A DNA stretch of 64,000 bases, from the NCBI GenBank assembly GCA_023666275.1, contig JAMPCJ010000002.1, forward strand, positions 289,071 through 353,070. Direction: 5' to 3'. The translations under genes were made by a program, and so were the position numbers. This DNA comes from Treponema brennaborense. GTDB taxonomy: Bacteria; Spirochaetota; Spirochaetia; Treponematales; Treponemataceae. Below the pieces are notes generated by a model, which did no database searches, was not told the origin of the DNA, and was given only the letters and a program-made list of their open reading frames with translations. The first letter of the stretch is position 1; each line of letters opens with the position of its first letter. This document shows positions 1 through 9,239 of this stretch, piece after piece.

Positions 1-123
1 AAAACATACGCAACCGTATATAAAACAGAAGAAAGTTCGGGAAAAGAATCGGAACAGGAACAGCACAAACAGCAGGCAAACAACAGCAAACACGCGGCAG
101 AAAAAGAATATCGCATATATTAA
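1..123 (+). CDS. C-terminal end of an unknown protein (cut by window edge)
   Basis: Frame 1 is open from the first base to a TAA at 121-123 and gives 40 residues. They are very hydrophilic and rich in Lys, Glu, Gln and Asn, as in the charged tail of a larger protein. Its stop overlaps the stop of the opposite-strand gene by a few bases, which is typical of two real genes meeting tail to tail. No family can be named from this piece. Confidence 0.45.
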   Translation, partial: KTYATVYKTEESSGKESEQEQHKQQANNSKHAAEKEYRIY

Positions 124-1286
124 AAATTAAAAATCAAATTGATGACGGTTAAATCATTCGCGGAATATTGATTTACCAGCGATTCAAATTTCACATTTAC
201 TTTTTTGCAGGCTTCGTCAAGATACGACAAATAATACAATCCCAAATCCGTCCCCTCCTGCCCTTCCGGAAGTTCCCGATAAAAATCAATCAATGATTTT
301 TTATTTAAATTCGCCGACTTGCCTGTTTCAATATTTTCCTTTACTTCCTCGAATTCATCATTTTTATTATACAGCGTAATTTGAATGCGTCCCTGTTTCC
401 CGACTGACATAGAGCTGCCGCCGAGTTTCCAGGAAACAAACACCAATTCCTTTTTGCGTTCAAGCTCGGCAATGATTTTTTTTCTGATATCGGGATCGTA
501 AATCAGCATGTCGTTATCAGGCAGTCCCCGATACATAATGCCGGCTTCTTTGCGCATATTGGCGTTCTCGTTATTCAGCGCAAGTTCCATAATCATCAGC
601 GAAATATATTCCGCTATTTTGCTTTTTTCAATGAACTCGTTCAGCGCTTCGCGGATAATACCGACCATTTCGTCAAAGCCGTCCGCTTTGAAAAATTTTA
701 CGATTATATACCAATTGAACAAACTCAGGCGATTCAGAAATTTTTCAGTCATCAATAAATACACATTTTTTTCTTCCAGAGAAAATTCCGAATTTTCCAT
801 AATGCTTCTGTACACCGGATCAAGAATTTTCTTTTTCGCCTGTTCAATCACGGCATCTTTTCCCGCCATCTGAGCCCGCAGAACAGAATCGCGGACCACG
901 GTTTTTTCATCGATGAGCTGGGACGGATTCAGTCTGTTGTGCCGCCTGACACAGTCTGTTGCCAATAATCCTGTCGAAATGCAGCGATCAAACTGCTTGT
1001 AAAGAAGCGAGAAAACAATGACTTTTGACAAATCCATGATTTCCTGCCGGGCAGAAACAAATTCCGGCAAAGATATTTCTATTTTCGAAACATAATCCAC
1101 AAGAATCATGCGCTGCAAAGACGAAGGCGAAAACTGCTTGAACAAAACCCCGTATTCTTCGGTATTATCAGCCAGCGTAAATTTCAGGAGCCGTTTTTTT
1201 CTGCTTATAAAATGAGACGCGCCCTCTTCCGTTAAAATCACTTTCAAGGGCAAATCAAGCAGAGGTTTTCTTTCCGCTGCGCACAT
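120..1286 (-). CDS. Conserved-looking protein with GHKL ATPase-like features
   Basis: 388 residues, no signal peptide or membrane segment. I do not recognise a named family. Two stretches resemble boxes of the Bergerat (GHKL) ATP-binding fold: an N-box-like LMIMELALNNENANMRK near residue 235, and EGTDLGLYYLSYLDEA near residue 345, like the G2 box of histidine kinases. Between them is a strand pattern (ELVFVSWKLGG). The classical DxGxG box is not evident, so any ATPase would be degenerate. The start is placed at the ATG at 1286 because AGGAG sits nine bases upstream; the ATG at 1295 abuts that AGGAG with no spacing. The family link is inference. Confidence 0.7.
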   Translation of the reverse strand: MCAAERKPLLDLPLKVILTEEGASHFISRKKRLLKFTLADNTEEYGVLFKQFSPSSLQRMILVDYVSKIEISLPEFVSARQEIMDLSKVIVFSLLYKQFDRCISTGLLATDCVRRHNRLNPSQLIDEKTVVRDSVLRAQMAGKDAVIEQAKKKILDPVYRSIMENSEFSLEEKNVYLLMTEKFLNRLSLFNWYIIVKFFKADGFDEMVGIIREALNEFIEKSKIAEYISLMIMELALNNENANMRKEAGIMYRGLPDNDMLIYDPDIRKKIIAELERKKELVFVSWKLGGSSMSVGKQGRIQITLYNKNDEFEEVKENIETGKSANLNKKSLIDFYRELPEGQEGTDLGLYYLSYLDEACKKVNVKFESLVNQYSANDLTVINLIFNF

Positions 1287-1437
1287 ACAAAACATCTCCT
1301 GTTTTATGACAAACTATAATTGAATAAATTATACAGCTAACAGCAGTAAAAGTCCATATTTTAAACAAAAGTGCCGCTAATTCACGAATAAAAGCGCAGG
1401 CATGCCAAAAAAGCAGATGCCGCCGTCGCCGTGTATT

Positions 1438-2520
1438 TTATTCATAGCCGAGAGAAACCCAGGGCTGCCGATGAGAACGTACCGTTTTCCCCGATGCGGC
1501 GGCTTGATGCAGCAAAAGTGCAAGGTATGCGTCTTCAAGCGCTTCACAGAGCGGATACAATTCGGCGCCGGTTTCGACATAGCGGTTCATATCCATTAAC
1601 AAAGATGCCAGCGCTGCTTCATCATCGTTAAATGCTTTCTGCGCGTCGTTTTCAAAAAACGAATTTTCATAAAGCACTTCTGTGCCGGCACAGATTTTGC
1701 CGGCATTTTTTCCAGCGGCACATTTTTCATACGCAAGCGGAATTTCCTGCGGTATATGCTGTTCGTTTGTATAAAGCATTTTTTCGGCGGTAAGTTCCCC
1801 GCGCGGTCCTTGTATTCTGAAATACTTGCCGCGAATAAAACTGTGATATTGAACGCCGCAAAAATCATAAAAGGCAGTTTTGCCGCCGGCAAATTCAAAA
1901 ACGGCATGAAGCCGCGGCAGGCTGTCAATTTTTCCGTCAAAAAGCGCACCGTTTCTGGAATCCGTCGCTTCAACCGGAAACATAAACTGTTTCGCAGAAA
2001 TGCGGACTTGAGTCAAACCCGTACCGAGGCAGCGGCGCATCAAACTGATCGCGTGATAATCGTGCGCGCAGGAAATATCCATGGCATACGGTTCCCCAAG
2101 ATAACCTTTTTTCAAAGCGCAGACAGCCGCGGCAAAAAGCGGCATGCGGTGATATTGTTCCGCTACCTGCAGGCGCGCACCGGAACGCGAAAGGGACCAC
2201 AGCCTGCGCAATGCGTTCAGATTTCCGGCAGCAGGAGTTTCGCACAGTACGGGATAACCTTTTTTCAGCCAATATTCGGCTACGGAAGCAATAGACGCTT
2301 TATTCACCGCCACAACAACATAATCGGGACGGCTTTTTTCGCAAATTTCTTCGGAAGTCACTGCCGGAATACCGCAGCGGGTGCGCATAAAGTGCGCTTT
2401 TTCTTCCGAACGGCACAGCATGGCAGTCATTTCAAGACGATCCGGACAGACACAGGCAATCCGCCAATAAAACAGAGAACGCCAGCCGGAACCGATGATA
2501 ATAAATTTTTTTCTATTCAT
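1438..2520 (-). CDS. Gfo/Idh/MocA-family oxidoreductase
   Basis: 360 residues. The N-terminus has a Rossmann nucleotide-binding strand-loop (KKFIIIGSGWRS), and the following 110 residues show the alternating pattern of the NAD(P)-binding half. The rest fits the Gfo/Idh/MocA C-terminal half, with CAHDYHAISLMRR as a likely substrate-site helix. The usual EKP motif after strand 5 reads CETPAAG here, so its conserved Lys is Thr; the protein may have altered chemistry or be non-catalytic. The start at 2520 is preferred to 2535 because GGA lies close upstream and the Rossmann strand begins directly; the choice is not firm. The substrate cannot be told. Confidence 0.75.
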   Translation of the reverse strand: MNRKKFIIIGSGWRSLFYWRIACVCPDRLEMTAMLCRSEEKAHFMRTRCGIPAVTSEEICEKSRPDYVVVAVNKASIASVAEYWLKKGYPVLCETPAAGNLNALRRLWSLSRSGARLQVAEQYHRMPLFAAAVCALKKGYLGEPYAMDISCAHDYHAISLMRRCLGTGLTQVRISAKQFMFPVEATDSRNGALFDGKIDSLPRLHAVFEFAGGKTAFYDFCGVQYHSFIRGKYFRIQGPRGELTAEKMLYTNEQHIPQEIPLAYEKCAAGKNAGKICAGTEVLYENSFFENDAQKAFNDDEAALASLLMDMNRYVETGAELYPLCEALEDAYLALLLHQAAASGKTVRSHRQPWVSLGYE

Positions 2521-2571
2521 TTTTCCGTAATTCATGCAGATGATGCATGCGCGTGATTTTCAACCGCATAG

Positions 2572-2898
2572 TTATTTCGGTTTATTTTTTTTAGGCTTCG
2601 GATCGGGCAGTTCCGGATACATGGCGAGGAATAATTCCGCCAAAAATCGGCTGTCGTCAATATTTTCAACCAAAAGCATATCTTTTGCGCCTTTATACGG
2701 AGGTTCATGCGGAGCATCCGGCATCAGCGCTTTTGCAGCGTCAACAGGCTTTACCAACAGCCGATTGTCGCAAATATATGCCGCAATTTTCCCGCGGTAA
2801 TAGACGATATATTCTCCCATCATGGAACGGCAGGCAATTTCATCAAGATCGCGCAGCTGATCGATAACAAAAGATACAAATTCTTTGCTGGATGCCAT
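2572..2898 (-). CDS. TfoX/Sxy N-terminal domain protein
   Basis: 108 residues. It begins MASSKEFVSFVIDQL and continues with MMGEYIVYYRGK and NRLLVKP, the hallmark pattern of the stand-alone TfoX N-terminal domain. In gamma-proteobacteria this domain is fused to a C-terminal domain in competence regulators; free-standing copies are common and mostly uncharacterised. The start at 2898 is chosen over 2931 because the family begins with MASS and GGGAAA lies upstream. The C-terminus is Lys/Pro-rich. It precedes the oxidoreductase gene by about 50 bases on the same strand and may be cotranscribed with it. Confidence 0.8.
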   Translation of the reverse strand: MASSKEFVSFVIDQLRDLDEIACRSMMGEYIVYYRGKIAAYICDNRLLVKPVDAAKALMPDAPHEPPYKGAKDMLLVENIDDSRFLAELFLAMYPELPDPKPKKNKPK

Positions 2899-2940
2899 AG
2901 GTTTCCCACAAAACAAAAACAAATTATTCAAAATAAAAAT

Positions 2941-2995
2941 GAGACAGCAGTCACTCCGAACGAACCGGAAATATGCTGTCCCATTTTTTCGTAAA
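2941..2995 (-). terminator. Probable bidirectional hairpin terminator after oadB
   Basis: A stem of about 9 bp (GGGACAGCA pairing with TGCTGTCTC, one wobble) with a 24-base loop is flanked by T-rich runs on both sides. It lies about 100 bases beyond the oadB stop and just upstream of the TfoX gene, so it likely ends the oad operon transcript. Confidence 0.5.
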
Positions 2996-3100
2996 ACCGC
3001 CGATCAGCATCCGCTGCGGCGAAAATGCATTCGCAGAAGCACACAGCGGAAATTCGTTTTGCCAAGGCAATCCGCGCACAGCGGTTTCAGGCTGCCGATA

Positions 3101-4513
3101 TTATTTTGCGTAAGTCGCAATAAATACGCCCGCAGCAATCGCCGTGCCGATAACTCCGGAAACATTCGGTCCCATTGCATGCATCAGCAGGAAATTTCCC
3201 GGATCGTATTCCAAGCCGACTTTGTTCGCCACGCGCGCAGCCATGGGAACGGCGGAAACACCGGCAGATCCGATAAGCGGATTGATTTTTTCTTTGAGGA
3301 ACAAATTCATAATTTTTGCCATGATGACGCCGCCCGCCGTTGCCACTGCAAAAGCCAAAAGCCCTAACGCAATAATACCGATTGAATTGGCATTGAGAAT
3401 CTTTTCCGGCGTCATTTGGGAACCGACGCCGAGCGACAACAGTATTGAAACAATATTCAGCAGTTCGTTTTCCATGGTTTTCGATAAACGTTCGACAACG
3501 CCTGTTTGCTTTACAAAATTGCCGAAAGCAAGCATGCCGATAAGCGGCGCCGCGGAAGGCAGCAGCAAAATAGCAAGCGCAAGCAATACAAGCGGGAAAA
3601 GAATTTTTTCCGCCTTTGAAACAGGCCGCAGCTGATGCATTTTTATCCGGCGCTCTTTTTCCGTCGTAAGCGCTTTCATAATCGGCGGCTGAATCATCGG
3701 AACAAGCGCCATATAGGAATACGCAGCCACCGCAATGACAGCCATCATTTCCGGAGCAAGTTTTCCGGAAACGTAAATGGATGTCGGTCCGTCCGCGCCG
3801 CCGATGATCGCTATTGCAGAAGCCTGAAGCATATTATAATCGATACCGGGAATCAAATTCATCAGCGCAACGCCGAACAGCGTAAAGAAAACGCCGAGCT
3901 GCGCCGCACCGCCGAGCAATGCCATTTTCGGGTTGGCGATAAGCGGTCCGAAATCCGTCATTGCACCGATACCCATGAATATCAGCATCGGAAAAAATTC
4001 GTTGCCGACACCGGCATCATAAATAATGCGGAGCATTCCCGAATGTTCTGCGTACATACCGGCGCCGGGAATATTCACGAATACGGTTCCGAAACCGATC
4101 GGAATAAGCAGCATCGGTTCAAAACCTTTTGCCGCGCCGAGGTATATAATCAGGAAGCCCACAGCCATCATCAGAAGCTTCTGCCAGCCGGGAGCCGTTA
4201 CTCCCGCAAACGGATCCGCTGCCGAAGCGGCTTCTTCTTCCGCATGCGATTCATCGGAAACTTCGCTGCCGTTTATAATCTGATACAAACCGGTATTTTT
4301 GAATATATTAGAAAGAAATTTCGATACGGAAATCATCGGAACATTTTCGGAACCTTTGATTTTTGCCGTATTCATCGTTCTAAAAGAAGCATGTTCTTCA
4401 GCTGAATCGGAAGCAAACGCAGTAGACGCAACTGAAAACACGGCAGCGACAGACAAAATAACGCACATTGCGGTTATTACTTGCCGGCTGCATGTATTTT
4501 TCTGAAAAGGCAT
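3101..4513 (-). CDS. oadB: Na+-pumping oxaloacetate decarboxylase, beta subunit
   Basis: 470 residues, integral membrane protein of the OadB/GcdB/MmdB family. It decarboxylates carboxybiotin and couples this to Na+ export across the inner membrane. Diagnostic stretches include [18 protein letters not shown] (the conserved Asp region), [29 protein letters not shown] and [17 protein letters not shown]. About ten hydrophobic segments follow residue 110. The first 110 residues are an extension compared with the usual 375-430 residues: a hydrophobic segment at 14-34 ending in ASTAFAS, then a charged stretch. AGGAGAAACAAA precedes the ATG. It is the last gene of oadG-oadA-oadB. Confidence 0.95.
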   Translation of the reverse strand: MPFQKNTCSRQVITAMCVILSVAAVFSVASTAFASDSAEEHASFRTMNTAKIKGSENVPMISVSKFLSNIFKNTGLYQIINGSEVSDESHAEEEAASAADPFAGVTAPGWQKLLMMAVGFLIIYLGAAKGFEPMLLIPIGFGTVFVNIPGAGMYAEHSGMLRIIYDAGVGNEFFPMLIFMGIGAMTDFGPLIANPKMALLGGAAQLGVFFTLFGVALMNLIPGIDYNMLQASAIAIIGGADGPTSIYVSGKLAPEMMAVIAVAAYSYMALVPMIQPPIMKALTTEKERRIKMHQLRPVSKAEKILFPLVLLALAILLLPSAAPLIGMLAFGNFVKQTGVVERLSKTMENELLNIVSILLSLGVGSQMTPEKILNANSIGIIALGLLAFAVATAGGVIMAKIMNLFLKEKINPLIGSAGVSAVPMAARVANKVGLEYDPGNFLLMHAMGPNVSGVIGTAIAAGVFIATYAK

Positions 4514-4562
4514 TTTGTTTCTCCTTATGCCTGAACGGATTCCAGTCGGGATTCCGTTCCGC

Positions 4563-6341
4563 TTATTTTATTTCCGCGAGCGGCTGTCCGGCGGAAATCG
4601 ACGCACCGGCAGAAGCAAGAAAATGAACAGTCCCGTTTGCCGTCGCTTTTACATCCAGCTCCATTTTCATCGATTCTATCATGATAATGGTATCCCCCGA
4701 TTTTACCGAAGCGCCCTCACCCGCAATCAACTTAAGGATAGTGCCCGCAACCGGCGCGGCAATAGTAGTACCGCCGGATGACTGCGCGGCAGGCGCGGCG
4801 TTTTCTACACCGGAAGCCGAAGCTCCGATAACGACATCGTATTTTGTACCGTCGACAGTAACAGCCATTTTATCGCCGGAAGCATTTGCGGATACATTGT
4901 AATTTGTTCCGTTCACGGAAATAACGTATGAACCATTGCCGCTGCCGGAAGCCGTTTTCGGCGCAGCGACAACAAACGAGTCGGAAGAAACCGGTCCCGA
5001 TGCGCGCTCCTTGAAAAATTTCTCCGCTTTTTTGGGGAACATGGCATAAGTCAGCACATCTTCCGTACTGCCGTTGCCGCCCGCAGCCGCTGCTTCCGCA
5101 ACCATTTTGTCCCATTCCATCGGAATTTCGTCTGCCGGACGGCAGTTAACCGGTTCCTGCATGCCGCTTTTTTCAAGTGCGAACTTTACAAGATCCGCAT
5201 TGGGAGCGGCGGGGAGCTTTCCGTATTTTCCGGTAAGCAAAGACTGGAATTCGGGCGTCATCAATTTGTAGCGTCCCTGCAGTACATTCAGCACTGCCTG
5301 CACACCGACAATCTGCGAAGTCGGCGTAACGAGCGGCACATAACCCACATCTTTATGCACTAACGGGATTTCTTTGAGCACTTCGTCCATTTTGTCGATT
5401 GCGTTCTGTTCTTTCAACTGATTTTCGAGGTTCGAAAGCATTCCGCCGGGAACTTGCGAAACAAGAATCTGCGGTTTTACGCCCTTCAGTGCGCTTTCGA
5501 ATTTTGCGTACTTCGCGCGGACATCACGGAAATAGTCGCCTATCTCAACCAGTGCTTTTAAATCAAGCCCCGTGTCGTACGGCGTACCGCGGAAAATTTC
5601 CACAATCGATTCCGTAGGGCTGTGCGATGTCGTCATAGACATGGAAGAAATCGTCGTATCCAGCACATCGGCGCCGGCTTCCGCAGCTTTCACCAGCGTT
5701 GCGACAGACATGCCGGTTGTGGCGTGAGTATGAATCTGCACCGGAATATCGACTTTTGCTTTGATTGCTTTTACCAAATCATACACATCATACGGACGCA
5801 GCAAACCGGACATATCCTTTATACAGATGGAATCCGCGCCGAAATCAGCGTAAACTTTTGCGAGTTCCGCATATTTTTCGTTTGTGTGATACGGCGTAAC
5901 CGCATACGAAATAGCCATTTGAACATGCTTGCCGGTTTTTTTTGCGGCATCGGCAGCACGTTTTAAATTCCGCGGATCATTGCAGGCGTCAAAAATACGG
6001 AACACGCCGATACCGTTGGCAGCGGATGTTTCGACAAATTTATCAACGACATCGTCTGCATAATGGCGGTATCCCAAAAGGTTCTGCCCGCGGAGCAGCA
6101 TCATTATCGGAGTATTCGGAAGCGCGGCATGAAGCTTGCGCAGGCGTTCCCACGGATCTTCGTTCAAAAAACTGATGCAGCTGTCATACGTTGCGCCGCC
6201 CCAGGCTTCAAGACTTACATACCCGATTTTATCCAGCTTATCACATACGGGCAGCATATCAGCAGTCGTCATGCGCGTTGCATGCAGACTCTGATGAGCA
6301 TCACGCAGCACTAAATCTGAAATTCCAATTTTTCCTGCCAT
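4563..6341 (-). CDS. oadA: Oxaloacetate decarboxylase, alpha subunit (biotin-carrying carboxyltransferase)
   Basis: 592 residues. The N-terminal HMGL-like TIM barrel transfers the carboxyl group from oxaloacetate to biotin; [11 protein letters not shown] near residue 14 and HTHATTG near 205 carry metal and substrate ligands. The conserved PYC/OADA domain follows to about 440. A Gly/Ala/Ser-rich linker leads to a biotinyl domain with ESMKME; the biotinylated Lys is about residue 559. AGGAG lies 12 bases before the ATG. It is the middle gene of the operon, 20 bases after oadG and about 50 before oadB. With OadB it makes pyruvate plus CO2 and a Na+ gradient. Confidence 0.96.
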   Translation of the reverse strand: MAGKIGISDLVLRDAHQSLHATRMTTADMLPVCDKLDKIGYVSLEAWGGATYDSCISFLNEDPWERLRKLHAALPNTPIMMLLRGQNLLGYRHYADDVVDKFVETSAANGIGVFRIFDACNDPRNLKRAADAAKKTGKHVQMAISYAVTPYHTNEKYAELAKVYADFGADSICIKDMSGLLRPYDVYDLVKAIKAKVDIPVQIHTHATTGMSVATLVKAAEAGADVLDTTISSMSMTTSHSPTESIVEIFRGTPYDTGLDLKALVEIGDYFRDVRAKYAKFESALKGVKPQILVSQVPGGMLSNLENQLKEQNAIDKMDEVLKEIPLVHKDVGYVPLVTPTSQIVGVQAVLNVLQGRYKLMTPEFQSLLTGKYGKLPAAPNADLVKFALEKSGMQEPVNCRPADEIPMEWDKMVAEAAAAGGNGSTEDVLTYAMFPKKAEKFFKERASGPVSSDSFVVAAPKTASGSGNGSYVISVNGTNYNVSANASGDKMAVTVDGTKYDVVIGASASGVENAAPAAQSSGGTTIAAPVAGTILKLIAGEGASVKSGDTIIMIESMKMELDVKATANGTVHFLASAGASISAGQPLAEIK

Positions 6342-6361
6342 AATCTTCTGTCACTCCTAAA

Positions 6362-6598
6362 TTATAATTGTTTTTCATGAAGCGCGGCAGCTATCGCCGC
6401 CACAACCTGTTCCTTTCGAACAGGGCTTTCTTTCGCCGTATTTTGTGCAGCACCGGTTTCTTTATCCAATTTGAACATCTTTATGACCTTATGCAGCAAT
6501 GTCATAAAAAAAATCATAATGATAAGGAAACTGAAAACGACTCCCATACCAAGCCCGGTCAGAATAATACTCTGTCCCAGCATTTGAGTAATTGTCAT
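6362..6598 (-). CDS. oadG: Oxaloacetate decarboxylase, gamma subunit
   Basis: 78 residues with one membrane segment (about 10-34, GLGMGVVFSFLIIMIFFMTLL) followed by a charged, Ala-rich cytoplasmic tail. This is the shape of OadG, which holds alpha and beta together and in known enzymes binds Zn2+ with its tail. The sequence is too short for a motif; position as first gene before oadA and oadB makes the call. GGAGG precedes the ATG by seven bases. Confidence 0.85.
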   Translation of the reverse strand: MTITQMLGQSIILTGLGMGVVFSFLIIMIFFMTLLHKVIKMFKLDKETGAAQNTAKESPVRKEQVVAAIAAALHEKQL

Positions 6599-6660
6599 AA
6601 TTATTCCTCCATCATATTACGCGCAAGCCATACGCACGTAATATAATTTTTGTATGATTG

Positions 6661-6689
6661 ATTATAGTAAAACAAGTATGCTTGTTCAA
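6661..6689 (-). promoter_or_regulatory. Sigma-70-type promoter of oadGAB, with internal dyad
   Basis: On the minus strand TTGAAC (6689-6684), a 17-base spacer and a perfect TATAAT (6666-6661) lie about 60 bases before oadG. The promoter contains the dyad AACAAG-TATG-CTTGTT (6671-6686), which overlaps the -35 box and spacer and could be a repressor site. The leader also has an ATTACG/CGTAAT inverted repeat around 6615-6645. Confidence 0.7.
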
Positions 6690-6779
6690 GGCAGCGCAGC
6701 ATTGATTAAAAATTTGCATAAAACAGCAGCAACCGGCAGCGAACAAAAGCGAAAAACACCGCAGCGCATAGTTTTTCAT

Positions 6780-7472
6780 TCATTTTGACGCAGAATGCGG
6801 AGCTGCCGGAATATGCGCATTCTCATCCGAATCGGAAGCACCGCAATTCCAGCATCTTGTCAGCAGCGGCACAAGCATTCCGCCGGCAGCATTGCCGATT
6901 ATAACAACGGCAATAAACGCCAGATTCCGCAGCGAAGCAAATGCTTGCATCCCGAAAACGATTCCGTTATACAGCGAATCGGCAATAGAATGTTCAAAGC
7001 CGCATAAAATAAATGTCGGAATATAAAGGAAACAGCCTATTTTATTTCCGCGTTTCCAGGTATCAACGGCGAGATACATTAAAAAGCCGCAAAAAAACGC
7101 GGAAACGCCGGAGCGTATAAGCGGCGAAGCGAGTTTTGTTTCATACAGATTGGCAGCAACGGGTTTAATTTCCGGAAACACATACGATGCGGCGATTCCG
7201 AGCAGAAAAGTCGACAAAAGATTAAAAACGAGCGTAAGCACAACAAGACTTTCATATTTGACGTCGCGGAAATGATACGCAATATAGCCGACTTTTCCCG
7301 TATACAAACCGAAACCGTATTCCAAAATTGTAAAAAGTCCTGCGGAAAATAAAACCGCACCGAGCCAAACGATTCCTTTTGAAATACATGAAAGATAAAC
7401 AATTCCGCCGACACATATCGAAAATCCGGCAAGAACAGACTTTTTTATATCAGAAACTGCTGCTGAGTTCAT
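6780..7472 (-). CDS. Formate/nitrite transporter (FNT)-like membrane protein
   Basis: 230 residues with about six hydrophobic segments. Features fit the FNT family of formate, nitrite or hydrosulfide channels: an early Gly-rich helix (AGFSICVGGIVYLSC), ASPLIRSGVSAFFCGFLMYL in the middle, CGFEHSIADSLY (the HS-type loop residues), and a last helix with IIGNAAGGMLVPLL, matching the FNT GNxxGG motif. The start at 7472 follows AGAGG by eight or nine bases; 7508 has no such signal. The transported ion cannot be told. A tail rich in Ser, Ala and Asp follows the last helix. Confidence 0.75.
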   Translation of the reverse strand: MNSAAVSDIKKSVLAGFSICVGGIVYLSCISKGIVWLGAVLFSAGLFTILEYGFGLYTGKVGYIAYHFRDVKYESLVVLTLVFNLLSTFLLGIAASYVFPEIKPVAANLYETKLASPLIRSGVSAFFCGFLMYLAVDTWKRGNKIGCFLYIPTFILCGFEHSIADSLYNGIVFGMQAFASLRNLAFIAVVIIGNAAGGMLVPLLTRCWNCGASDSDENAHIPAAPHSASK

Positions 7473-7524
7473 AAAACAAGCCTCTATGAAGAATGAACTA
7501 TAACGCAAAGCGTCAGAATTTAAC

Positions 7525-7833
7525 TTATTTCAGCGAATCCTGCCGTTTTTCAATTTCCGCACGGCATTCGGTTATTCCGCCGATAATTTCAGCGAATTTC
7601 GCATCCGAAAGCGAAATTTGTGCGCCGCTGTCTTTTTCAAACGCATCGTACACCGCAAGCCCCAAAACGGCAAGCTGTTTCTGCATTTTCGATTCCAGCT
7701 GTTTTATTTCAATCCGAGCGACGCTTTTTCCTCCGAAATCTTCAATAGAAGCATTCGCCTTGGCAAGCGCTTCTTTGGAAATTTCAACGCTTTTATCCAA
7801 ATAATTTTTCATCAATTCGGCAAGGGTGCTCAT
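7525..7833 (-). CDS. Small soluble coiled-coil protein of unknown function
   Basis: 102 residues, predicted helical, rich in Ala, Glu, Lys and Ile with heptad-like spacing (KSVEISKEALAKANASIEDF; IEIKQLESKMQKQLAVLG). No signal peptide. I do not recognise a family. Its ATG overlaps the TGA of the Pur-domain gene (ATGA at 7833-7830), so the two are translationally coupled and may work together. Confidence 0.7.
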   Translation of the reverse strand: MSTLAELMKNYLDKSVEISKEALAKANASIEDFGGKSVARIEIKQLESKMQKQLAVLGLAVYDAFEKDSGAQISLSDAKFAEIIGGITECRAEIEKRQDSLK

Positions 7834-8222
7834 ACATTCCTCTTTGATACAACATGCAGCTTCCCTGTCCGGCGGATACCGTCGTCAAGGCGTTCGTCGG
7901 AATCCGAAGACGTTTTTTTGCGGTACACGCGCTTTTTGGGGAATTCTTCGGAAGCGTTTTTTGCCGCACGCTTTTCGGCTGCCAGACGGCGGCGTTCGCG
8001 CTGATCTTTTTCGATAAAAGAAAGCGAATTATCCATTCCGTGCAGAAATTTTTTCATATCTTCCGCGAAAACAACAATGGCATGCCGTTCCGATTCTTCG
8101 TTCCTTTTGCTTTCGACAATCTGAAGAAAAACATCGCCGGCACGATTCTCTTTGACATTAAAAAAATACGCCCTGTTATCGAGCATCACCTGCGTCGTAA
8201 ATAATTCGCCTCGAATACTCAT
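7830..8222 (-). CDS. Pur-domain nucleic-acid-binding protein (BpuR/DUF3276 type)
   Basis: 130 residues. The N-terminal half matches the bacterial PUR repeat: IRGELFTTQVMLDNRAYFFN, VKENRAGDVFLQIVESKR and a helix EDMKKFLHGM. Proteins of this type in Borrelia (BpuR) bind single-stranded DNA and RNA and regulate gene expression; that is family knowledge. The C-terminal half is very basic (KDQRERRRLAAEKRAAKN; KKRVYRKK), consistent with nucleic-acid binding. The start at 8222 follows GAGG by five bases; the longer frame to 8285 lacks a site and adds unrelated residues. Coupled to the coiled-coil gene at 7833. Confidence 0.82.
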   Translation of the reverse strand: MSIRGELFTTQVMLDNRAYFFNVKENRAGDVFLQIVESKRNEESERHAIVVFAEDMKKFLHGMDNSLSFIEKDQRERRRLAAEKRAAKNASEEFPKKRVYRKKTSSDSDERLDDGIRRTGKLHVVSKRNV

Positions 8223-8339
8223 ATTAACCTCAAAATCTAAAACTGCTGACATTTCAAAGATAGCATATTGCATCACTATTTTCAATATCAGCGAATTATC
8301 GACTGAATCCGCAAAAAAATATAGCCGCGCCGCTTTGCA

Positions 8340-9239
8340 TTATACGTGATGAAGCAGCGCCTGTTCAACGCTGTCAATCACATCATCCGGCGTGGAAGCG
8401 CCTGCCGTAAGTCCCACAGCCGGAAACGTAAAAAAAACAGGAGGAATGTCATCGGCGCTTTCTATGAGCGCGGCGGCGGGACACAATTCTTCGGCGGTAG
8501 TAAAAAGCCGCTGCGTATTTGCGGAACGGCGCCCGCCGATTACCAGCACGCCGCTGACTTGACCGCATAAACGGCGCAGCGCGTTTTGGCGTTCTTCCGT
8601 CGCGGGGCAAATGGTATCGAGAACCTGCAAATCTTTCATCTTTCCGCGCAAAATTTCTGCCACGGCAGCGTATTCCGAACGGCTGATTGTTGTCTGCGAA
8701 AGCAAAACGGCAGGAGTCTGCGGAAAATATTCTTCGGCGCGTTTTGTATTTTCGATTACCGCGCAGTGCCTGCCGGCATATCCTGCCACAGCGGCGACCT
8801 CTCCGTGGTTTTTGTCGCCGGCTATAATAACATGGCAGCCGCGTTCCGCAAACACAGCTGCGCGTTTTTGATTTGCCAGCACACGCGGGCATGTCGCATC
8901 GACAATAGTACAGTTTTTCTGTTCCAGTTTCTGCCGGACATCCGGGGGCACACCGTGCGCACGGATAATGACAACGGCATGCTCCTGCGAGTTTATTGAA
9001 TCGATTTCCGATTCCCGAAGGATTGTAAGCCCGCGGCGGCCGAGCGACTCCAATACCGACGGATTATGGATAAGCGGTCCGAGCGTATATACCGATGTTC
9101 CTTTCGGCGCAGAATTAAGCGCCATTTCGGCAGCTTCAACTGCCCGCCGCACGCCCATGCAGTAACCGAGAATATCCGCGCGGACAACAGTTCTTACGGC
9201 GGAAATCGGAGAATCTGTTTTATCAGTCTGCGGCGCCAT
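8340..9239 (-). CDS. ispH: 4-hydroxy-3-methylbut-2-enyl diphosphate reductase
   Basis: 299 residues, last step of the MEP isoprenoid pathway, making IPP and DMAPP with a 4Fe-4S cluster. The three cluster Cys lie in GYCMGVRRAV, DATCPRV and DTICPATEERQ. The active-site Glu and His regions are present (HGVPP; KNHGEV). The start at 9239 is chosen because VRADILGYCMGV is the normal N-terminal end; the longer frame up to 9380 runs inside the ligase gene in another frame. The first 17 bases overlap the end of the upstream ligase gene, so translation is probably coupled. Confidence 0.95.
   Translation of the reverse strand: MAPQTDKTDSPISAVRTVVRADILGYCMGVRRAVEAAEMALNSAPKGTSVYTLGPLIHNPSVLESLGRRGLTILRESEIDSINSQEHAVVIIRAHGVPPDVRQKLEQKNCTIVDATCPRVLANQKRAAVFAERGCHVIIAGDKNHGEVAAVAGYAGRHCAVIENTKRAEEYFPQTPAVLLSQTTISRSEYAAVAEILRGKMKDLQVLDTICPATEERQNALRRLCGQVSGVLVIGGRRSANTQRLFTTAEELCPAAALIESADDIPPVFFTFPAVGLTAGASTPDDVIDSVEQALLHHV

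Noticed and set aside
6599..6660. Riboswitch in the oadGAB leader
   Set aside because: The leader is only about 55 bases with one small inverted repeat; no known aptamer pattern.
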